64,000 nt of DNA from Rallus limicola. Lineage: Eukaryota; Chordata; Aves; Gruiformes; Rallidae. The stretch lies in assembly GCA_022605955.1 (NCBI GenBank), contig JAKCOZ010000309.1:186001-250000 (forward strand), read 5' to 3'. Below the pieces are notes generated by a model that saw only the letters and a program-made list of their open reading frames with translations, ran no database searches and was not told where the DNA came from. The position numbers and the translations under genes were made by a program. Each line of letters opens with the position of its first letter. Position 1 is the first letter of the stretch. Shown piece by piece: positions 51,201 to 61,100 of this stretch.

Positions 51201-51660
51201 ATGCTAAACGTCCAGCAATAACTCCCAAAGTAAAGAAGCTAGGACTGAAAGGCATAGCTTGTCTGAAACCTCCTAACAGGACACACAAGCAGACCCTGTC
51301 ACTTTGGCTCTCAGCCTTTTCCTTTGCCTGGAAAGAGGGAACATGCCTGGAACCTCCTACGTTGCTTTTCTCGGCCCTAGCAGACTGCAGTTCAAAACAT
51401 GCTAAACGTCCAGCAATAACTCCCAAAGTAAAGAAGCTAGGACTGAAAGGCATAGCTTGTCTGAAACCTCCTAACAGGACACACAAGCAGACCCTGTCAC
51501 TTTGGCTCTCAGCCTTTTCCTTTGCCTGGAAAGAGGGAACATACCTGCTACCTCCTACAGTGCTTTTCTCGGCCCTAGCAGACTGCAGTTCAAAACATGC
51601 TAAACGTCCAGCAATAACTCCCAAAGTAAAGAAGCTAGGCATGAAAGGCATAGCTTGTCT
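39247..51660. repeat. Large higher-order duplication, 34- then 30-monomer offset
   Basis: In the first part, rare variants recur at exactly 6,732 bp (34 x 198): tttccctgg at about 39247 and 45979, aatagg at 39791 and 46523, ctataaaag at 40068/46800 and 41652/48384, aacttgc at 40704 and 47436, and aacagctaaag near 41716 and 48448. In the second part the offset is 5,940 bp (30 x 198): aacttgc at 43080/49020 and 44466/50406, ttctacgg at 44821/50761, ctggaatgagg near 45193/51133, and cgttgc near 45420/51360. Four monomers were therefore lost or gained between about 41.7 and 43.1 kb relative to its copy. Confidence 0.85.
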
Positions 51661-53720
51661 GAAACCTTATAACAGGACACACAAGCAGACCCTGTCACTT
51701 TGGCTCTCAGCCTTTTCCTTTGCCTGGAAAGAGGGAACATGCCTGGAACCTCCTACGGTGCTTTTCTCGGCCCTAGCAGACTGCAGTTCAAAACATGCTA
51801 AACGTCCAGCAATAACTCCCAAAGTAAAGAAGCTAGGCATGAAAGGCATAGCTTGTCTGAAACCTCCTAACAGGACACACAAGCAGACCCTGTCACTTTG
51901 GCTCTCAGCCTTTTCCTTTGCCTGGAAAGAGGGAACATGCCTGGAAGCTCCTACGGTGCTTTTCTCGGCCCTAGCAGACTGCAGTTCAAAACATGCTAAA
52001 CGTCCAGCAATAACTCCCAAAGTAAAGAAGCTAGGACTGAAAGGCATAGCTTGTCTGAAACCTCCTAACAGGACACACAAGCAGACCCTGTCACTTTGGC
52101 TCTCAGCCTTTTCCTTTGCCTGGAAAGAAGGAACATACCTGCTACCTCCTACGGTGCTTTTCTCGGCCCTAGCAGACTGCAGTTCAAAACATGCTAAACG
52201 TCCAGCAATAACTCCCAAAGTAAAGAAGCTAGGCATGAAAGGCATAGCTTGTCTGAAACCTCCTAACAGGACACACAAGCAGACCCTGTCACTTTGGCTC
52301 TCAGCCTTTTCCTTTGCCTGGAAAGAGGGAACATGCCTGGAAGCTCCTACGGTGCTTTTCTCGGCCCTAGCAGACTGCAGTTCAAAACATGCTAAACGTC
52401 CAGCAATAACTCCCAAAGTAAAGAAGCTAGGACTGAAAGGCATAGCTTGTCTGAAACCTCCTAACAGGACACACAAGCTGACCCTGTCACTTTGGCTCTC
52501 AGCCTTTTCCTTTGCCTGGAAAGAGGGAACATGCCTGGAACCTCCTACGGTGCTTTTCTCGGCCCTAGCAGACTGCAGTTCAAAACTTGCTAAACGTCCA
52601 GCAATAACTCCCAAAGTAAAGAAGCTAGGACTGAAAGGCATAGCTTGTCTGAAACCTCCTAACAGGACACACAAGCAGACCCTGTCACTTTGGCTCTCAG
52701 CTTTTTCCTTTGCCTGGAAAGAGGGAACATGCCTGGAACCTCCTACGGTGCTTTTCTCGGCCCTAGCAGACTGCAGTTCAAAACATGCTAAACGTCCAGC
52801 AATAACTCCCAAAGTAAAGAAGCTAGGACTGAAAGGCATAGCTTGTCTGAAACCTCCTAACAGGACACACAAGCAGACCCTGTCACTTTGGCTCTCAGCC
52901 TTTTCCTTTGCCTGGAAAGAGGGAACATGCCTGGAAGCTTCTACGGTGCTTTTCTCGGCCCTAGCAGACTGCAGTTCAAAACATGCTAAACGTCCAGCAA
53001 TAACTCCCAAAGTAAAGAAGCTAGGCATGAAAGGCATAGCTTGTCTGAAACCTCCTAACAGGACAAACAAGCAGACCCTGTCACTTTGGCTCTCAGCCTT
53101 TTCCTTTGCCTGGAAAGAAGGAACATACCTGCTACCTCCTACAGTGCTTTTCTCGGCCCTAGCAGACTGCAGTTCAAAACATGCTAAACGTCCAGCAATA
53201 ACTCCCAAAGTAAAGAAGCTAGGACTGAAAGGCATAGCTTGTCTGAAACCTCCTAACAGGACACACAAGCAGACCCTGTCACTTTGGCTCTCAGCCTTTT
53301 CCTTTGCCTGGAAAGAGGGAACATGCCTGGAACCTCCTACGGTGCTTTTCTCGGCCCTAGCAGACTGCAGTTCAAAACATGCTAAACGTCCAGCAATAAC
53401 TCCCAAAGTAAAGAAGCTAGGCATGAAAGGCATAGCTTGTCTGAAACCTCCTAACAGGACACACAAGCAGACCCTGTCACTTTGGCTCTCAGCCTTTTCC
53501 TTTGCCTGGAAAGAGGGAACATGCCTGGAACCTCCTACGTTGCTTTTCTCGGCCCTAGCAGACTGCAGTTCAAAACATGCTAAACGTCCAGCAATAACTC
53601 CCAAAGTAAAGAAGCTAGGACTGAAAGGCATAGCTTGTCTGAAACCTCCTAACAGGACACACAAGCAGACCCTGTCACTTTGGCTCTCAGCCTTTTCCTT
53701 TGCCTGGAAAGAGGGAACAT
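50406..53720. repeat. Higher-order repeat at 11-monomer offset
   Basis: Four rare variants recur at 2,178 bp (11 x 198): aacttgc at 50406 and 52584, ttctacgg at 50761 and 52939, ggacaaac at 50883 and 53061, and cgttgc near 51360 and 53538. The ggaatgagg variant near 51133 is missing from the later copy but present in the older relative near 45193, which orders the duplication events. Confidence 0.8.
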
Positions 53721-56700
53721 GCCTGGAACCTCCTACGGTGCTTTTCTCGGCCCTAGCAGACTGCAGTTCAAAACATGCTAAACGTCCAGCAATAACTCCC
53801 AAAGTAAAGAAGCTAGGCATGAAAGGCATAGCTTGTCTGAAACCTCCTAACAGGACACACAAGCAGACCCTGTCACTTTGGCTCTCAGCCTTTTCCTTTG
53901 CCTGGAAAGAAGGAACATACCTGCTACCTATAAAAGTGCTTTTCTCGGCCCTAGCAGACTGCAGTTCAAAACATGCTAAACGTCCAGCAATAACTGCTAA
54001 AGTAAAGAAGCTAGGCATGAAAGGCATAGCTTGTCTGAAACCTCCTAACAGGACACACAAGCAGACTCTGTCACTTTGGCTCTCAGCCTTTTCCTTTGCC
54101 TGGAAAGAGGGAACATGCCTGGAACCTCCTACGGTGCTTTTCTCGGCCCTAGCAGACTGCAGTTCAAAACATGCTAAACATCCAGCAATAACTCCCAAAG
54201 TAAAGAAGCTAGGACTGAAAGGCATAGCTTGTCTGAAACCTCCTAACAGGACACACAAGCAGACCCTGTCACTTTGGCTCTCAGCCTTTTCCTTTGCCTG
54301 GAAAGAGGGAACATGCCTGGAAGCTCCTACGGTGCTTTTCTCGGCCCTAGCAGACTGCAGTTCAAAACATGCTAAACGTCCAGCAATAACTCCCAAAGTA
54401 AAGAAGCTAGGACTGAAAGGCATAGCTTGTCTGAAACCTCCTAACAGGACACACAAGCTGACCCTGTCACTTTGGCTCTCAGCCTTTTCCTTTGCCTGGA
54501 AAGAGGGAACATGCCTGGAACCTCCTACGGTGCTTTTCTCGGCCCTAGCAGACTGCAGTTCAAAACTTGCTAAACGTCCAGCAATAACTCCCAAAGTAAA
54601 GAAGCTAGGACTGAAAGGCATAGCTTGTCTGAAACCTCCTAACAGGACACACAAGCTGACCCTGTCACTTTGGCTCTCAGCTTTTTCCTTTGCATGGAAA
54701 GAGGGAACATGCCTGGAACCTCCTACGGTGCTTTTCTCGGCCCTAGCAGACTGCAGTTCAAAACATGCTAAACGTCCAGCAATAACTCCCAAAGTAAAGA
54801 AGCTAGGCATGAAAGGCATAGCTTGTCTGAAACCTCCTAACAGGACACACAAGCAGACCCTGTCACTTTGGCTCTCAGCCTTTTCCTTTGCCTGGAAAGA
54901 AGGAACATACCTGCTACCTCCTACAGTGCTTTTCTCGGCCCTAGCAGACTGCAGTTCAAAACATGCTAAACGTCCAGCAATAACTCCCAAAGTAAAGAAG
55001 CTAGGCATGAAAGGCATAGCTTGTCTGAAACCTTATAACAGGACACACAAGCAGACCCTGTCACTTTGGCTCTCAGCCTTTTCCTTTGCCTGGAAAGAGG
55101 GAACATGCCTGGAACCTCCTACGGTGCTTTTCTCGGCCCTAGCAGACTGCAGTTCAAAACATGCTAAACGTCCAGCAATAACTCCCAAAGTAAAGAAGCT
55201 AGGCATGAAAGGCATAGCTTGTCTGAAACCTCCTAACAGGACACACAAGCAGACCCTGTCACTTTGGCTCTCAGCCTTTTCCTTTGCCTGGAAAGAGGGA
55301 ACATGCCTGGAAGCTCCTACGGTGCTTTTCTCGGCCCTAGCAGACTGCAGTTCAAAACATGCTAAACGTCCAGCAATAACTCCCAAAGTAAAGAAGCTAG
55401 GACTGAAAGGCATAGCTTGTCTGAAACCTCCTAACAGGACACACAAGCAGACCCTGTCACTTTGGCTCTCAGCCTTTTCCTTTGCCTGGAAAGAAGGAAC
55501 ATACCTGCTACCTCCTACGGTGCTTTTCTCGGCCCTAGCAGACTGCAGTTCAAAACATGCTAAACGTCCAGCAATAACTCCCAAAGTAAAGAAGCTAGGC
55601 ATGAAAGGCATAGCTTGTCTGAAACCTCCTAACAGGACACACAAGCAGACCCTGTCACTTTGGCTCTCAGCCTTTTCCTTTGCCTGGAAAGAAGGAACAT
55701 ACCTGCTACCTCCTACAGTGCTTTTCTCGGCCCTAGCAGACTGCAGTTCAAAACATGCTAAACGTCCAGCAATAACTCCCAAAGTAAAGAAGCTAGGCAT
55801 GAAAGGCATAGCTTGTCTGAAACCTTATAACAGGACACACAAGCAGACCCTGTCACTTTGGCTCTCAGCCTTTTCCTTTGCCTGGAAAGAGGGAACATGC
55901 CTGGAACCTCCTACGGTGCTTTTCTCGGCCCTAGCAGACTGCAGTTCAAAACATGCTAAACGTCCAGCAATAACTCCCAAAGTAAAGAAGCTAGGCATGA
56001 AAGGCATAGCTTGTCTGAAACCTCCTAACAGGACACACAAGCAGACCCTGTCACTTTGGCTCTCAGCCTTTTCCTTTGCCTGGAAAGAGGGAACATGCCT
56101 GGAACCTCCTACGGTGCTTTTCTCGGCCCTAGCAGACTGCAGTTCAAAACATGCTAAACGTCCAGCAATAACTCCCAAAGTAAAGAAGCTAGGCCTGAAA
56201 GGCATAGCTTGTCTGAAACCTCCTAACAGGACACACAAGCAGACCCTGTCACTTTGGCTCTCAGCCTTTTCCTTTGCCTGGAAAGAGGGAACATGCCTGG
56301 AATCTCCTACGGTGCTTTTCTCGGCCCTAGCAGACTGCAGTTCAAAACATGCTAAACGTCCAGCAATAACTCCCAAAGTAAAGAAGCTAGGACTGAAAGG
56401 CATAGCTTGTCTGAAACCTCCTAACAGGACACACAAGCTGACCCTGTCACTTTGGCTCTCAGCCTTTTCCTTTGCCTGGAAAGAGGGAACATGCCTGGAA
56501 CCTCCTACGGTGCTTTTCTCGGCCCTAGCAGACTGCAGTTCAAAACATGCTAAACGTCCAGCAATAACTCCCAAAGTAAAGAAGCTAGGCCTGAAAGGCA
56601 TAGCTTGTCTGAAACCTCCTAACAGGACACACAAGCAGACCCTGTCACTTTGGCTCTCAGCCTTTTCCTTTGCCTGGAAAGAGGGAACATGCCTGGAAGC

Positions 56701-58150
56701 TCCTACGGTGCTTTTCTCGGCCCTAGCAGACTGCAGTTCAAAACATGCTAAACGTCCAGCAATAACTCCAAAGTAAAGAAGCTAGGATTGAAAGGCATAG
56801 CTTGTCTGAAACCTCCTAACAGGACACACAAGCTGACCCTGTCACTTTGGCTCTCAGCCTTTTCCTTTGCCTGGAAAGAGGGAACATGCCTGGAACCTCC
56901 TACGGTGCTTTTCTCGGCCCTAGCAGACTGCAGTTCAAAACTTGCTAAACGTCCAGCAATAACTCCCAAAGTAAAGAAGCTAGGACTGAAAGGCATAGCT
57001 TGTCTGAAACCTCCTAACAGGACACACAAGCAGACCCTGTCACTTTGGCTCTCAGCTTTTTCCTTTGCATGGAAAGAGGGAACATGCCTGGAACCTCCTA
57101 CGGTGCTTTTCTCGGCCCTAGCAGACTGCAGTTCAAAACATGCTAAACGTCCAGCAATAACTCCCAAAGTAAAGAAGCTAGGCATGAAAGGCATAGCTTG
57201 TCTGAAACCTCCTAACAGGACACACAAGCAGACCCTGTCACTTTGGCTCTCAGCCTTTTCCTTTGCCTGGAAAGAAGGAACATACCTGCTACCTCCTACA
57301 GTGCTTTTCTCGGCCCTAGCAGACTGCAGTTCAAAACATGCTAAACGTCCAGCAATAACTCCCAAAGTAAAGAAGCTAGGCATGAAAGGCATAGCTTGTC
57401 TGAAACCTTATAACAGGACACACAAGCAGACCCTGTCACTTTGGCTCTCAGCCTTTTCCTTTGCCTGGAAAGAGGGAACATGCCTGGAACCTCCTACGGT
57501 GCTTTTCTCGGCCCTAGCAGACTGCAGTTCAAAACATGCTAAACGTCCAGCAATAACTCCCAAACTAAAGAAGCTAGGCATGAAAGGCATAGCTTGTCTG
57601 AAACCTCCTAACAGGACACACAAGCAGACCCTGTCACTTTGGCTCTCAGCCTTTTCCTTTGCCTGGAAAGAGGGAACATGCCTGGAAGCTCCTACGGTGC
57701 TTTTCTCGGCCCTAGCAGACTGCAGTTCAAAACATGCTAAACGTCCAGCAATAACTCCCAAAGTAAAGAAGCTAGGACTGAAAGGCATAGCTTGTCTGAA
57801 ACCTCCTAACAGGACACACAAGCAGACCCTGTCACTTTGGCTCTCAGCCTTTTCCTTTGCCTGGAAAGAAGGAACATACCTGCTACCTCCTACGGTGCTT
57901 TTCTCGGCCCTAGCAGACTGCAGTTCAAAACATGCTAAACGTCCAGCAATAACTCCCAAAGTAAAGAAGCTAGGCATGAAAGGCAGAGCTTGTCTGAAAC
58001 CTCCTAACAGGACACACAAGCAGACCCTGTCACTTTGGCTCTCAGCCTTTTCCTTTGCCTGGAAAGAGGGAACATGCCTGGAACCTCCTACGGTGCTTTT
58101 CTCGGCCCTAGCAGACTGCAGTTCAAAACATGCTAAACGTCCAGCAATAA

Positions 58151-61100
58151 CTCCCCAAAGTAAAGAAGCTAGGACTGAAAGGCATAGCTTGTCTGAAACC
58201 TCCTAACAGGACACACAAGCTGACCCTGTCACTTTGGCTCTCATCCTTTTCCTTTGCCTGGAAAGAGGGAACATGCCTGGAACCTCCTACGGTGCTTTTC
58301 TCGGCCCTAGCAGACTGCAGTTCAAAACATGCTAAACGTCCAGCAATAACTCCAAAGTAAAGAAGCTAGGATTGAAAGGCATAGCTTGTCTGAAACCTCC
58401 TAACAGGACACACAAGCAGACCCTGTCACTTTGGCTCTCAGCCTTTTCCTTTGCCTGGAAAGAGGGAACATGCCTGGAAGCTCCTACGGTGCTTTTCTCG
58501 GCCCTAGCAGACTGCAGTTCAAAACATGCTAAACGTCCAGCAATAACTCCCAAAGTAAAGAAGCTAGGCATGGAAGGCATAGCTTGTCTGAAACCTCCTA
58601 ACAGGACACACAAGCAGACCCTGTCACTTTGGCTCTCAGCCTTTTCCTTTGCCTGGAAAGAGGGAACATGCCTGGAACCTCCTACGGTGCTTTTCTCGGC
58701 CCTAGCAGACTGCAGTTCAAAACATGCTAAACGTCCAGCAATAACTCCCAAAGTAAAGAAGCTAGGCCTGAAAGGCATAGCTTGTCTGAAACCTCCTAAC
58801 AGGACACACAAGCAGACCCTGTCACTTTGGCTCTCAGCCTTTTCCTTTGCCTGGAAAGAGGGAACATGCCTGGAATCTCCTACGGTGCTTTTCTCGGCCC
58901 TAGCAGACTGCAGTTCAAAACATGCTAAACGTCCAGCAATAACTCCCAAAGTAAAGAAGCTAGGACTGAAAGGCATAGCTTGTCTGAAACCTCCTAACAG
59001 GACACACAAGCTGACCCTGTCACTTTGGCTCTCAGCCTTTTCCTTTGCCTGGAAAGAGGGAACATGCCTGGAACCTCCTACGGTGCTTTTCTCGGCCCTA
59101 GCAGACTGCAGTTCAAAACATGCTAAACGTCCAGCAATAACTCCCAAAGTAAAGAAGCTAGGCCTGAAAGGCATAGCTTGTCTGAAACCTCCTAACAGGA
59201 CACACAAGCAGACCCTGTCACTTTGGCTCTCAGCCTTTTCCTTTGCCTGGAAAGAGGGAACATGCCTGGAAGCTCCTACGGTGCTTTTCTCGGCCCTAGC
59301 AGACTGCAGTTCAAAACATGCTAAACGTCCAGCAATAACTCCCAAAGTAAAGAAGCTAGGCATGAAAGGCATAGCTTGTCTGAAACCTCCTAACAGGACA
59401 CACAAGCAGACCCTGTCACTTTGGCTCTCAGCCTTTTCCTTTGCCTGGAAAGAGGGAACATACCTGGAACCTCCTACGGTGCTTTTCTCGGCCCTAGCAG
59501 ACTGCAGTTCAAAACATGCTAAACGTCCAGCAATAACTGCTAAAGTAAAGAAGCTAGGCATGAAAGGCATAGCTTGTCTGAAACCTCCTAACAGGACACA
59601 CAAGCAGACTCTGTCACTTTGGCTCTCAGCCTTTTCCTTTGCCTGGAAAGAGGGAACATGCCTGGAACCTCCTACGGTGCTTTTCTCGGCCCTAGCAGAC
59701 TGCAGTTCAAAACATGCTAAACGTCCAGCAATAACTCCCAAAGTAAAGAAGCTAGGACTGAAAGGCATAGCTTGTCTGAAACCTCCTAACAGGACACACA
59801 AGCAGACCCTGTCACTTTGGCTCTCAGCCTTTTCCTTTGCCTGGAAAGAGGGAACATGCCTGGAAGCTCCTACGATGCTTTTCTCGGCCCTAGCAGACTT
59901 CAGTTCAAAACATGCTAAACGTCCAGCAATAACTCCCAAAGTAAAGAAGCTAGGACTGAAAGGCATAGCTTGTCTGAAACCTCCTAACAGGACACACAAG
60001 CAGACCCTGTCACTTTGGCTCTCAGCCTTTTCCTTTGCCTGGAAAGAAGGAACATACCTGCTACCTCCTACAGTGCTTTTCTCGGCCCTAGCAGACTGCA
60101 GTTCAAAACATGCTAAACGTCCAGCAATAACTCCCAAAGTAAAGAAGCTAGGACTGAAAGGCATAGCTTGTCTGAAACCTCCTAACAGGACACACAAGCA
60201 GACCCTGTCACTTTGGCTCTCAGCCTTTTCCTTTGCCTGGAAAGAGGGAACATGCCTGGAACCTCCTACGGTGCTTTTCTCGGCCCTAGCAGACTGCAGT
60301 TCAAAACATGCTAAACGTCCAGCAATAACTCCCAAAGTAAAGAAGCTAGGCATGAAAGGCATAGCTTGTCTGAAACCTCCTAACAGGACACACAAGCAGA
60401 CCTTGTCACTTTGGCTCTCAGCCTTTTCCTTTGCCTGGAAAGAAGGAACATACCTGCTACCTCCTACAGTGCTTTTCTCGGCCCTAGCAGACTGCAGTTC
60501 AAAACATGCTAAACGTCCAGCAATAACTCCCAAAGTAAAGAAGCTAGGCATGAAAGGCATAGCTTGTCTGAAACCTCCTAACAGGACACACAAGCAGACC
60601 CTGTCACTTTGGCTCTCAGCCTTTTCCTTTGCCTGGAAAGAGGGAACATACCTGGAACCTCCTACGGTGCTTTTCTCGGCCCTAGCAGACTGCAGTTCAA
60701 AACATGCTAAACGTCCAGCAATAACTGCTAAAGTAAAGAAGCTAGGCATGAAAGGCATAGCTTGTCTGAAACCTCCTAACAGGACACACAAGCAGACTCT
60801 GTCACTTTGGCTCTCAGCCTTTTCCTTTGCCTGGAAAGAGGGAACATGCCTGGAACCTCCTACGGTGCTTTTCTCGGCCCTAGCAGACTGCAGTTCAAAA
60901 CATGCTAAACGTCCAGCAATAACTCCCAAAGTAAAGAAGCTAGGACTGAAAGGCATAGCTTGTCTGAAACCTCCTAACAGGACACACAAGCAGACCCTGT
61001 CACTTTGGCTCTCAGCCTTTTCCTTTGCCTGGAAAGAGGGAACATGCCTGGAAGCTCCTACGATGCTTTTCTCGGCCCTAGCAGACTTCAGTTCAAAACA

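Noticed and set aside
21970..55017. Minus-strand open frames of up to 4,543 codons through the satellite
   Set aside because: Same cause as the plus-strand frames. Both strands cannot plausibly encode repeat proteins of the same period, and many ends coincide with single variant bases such as accttataac.
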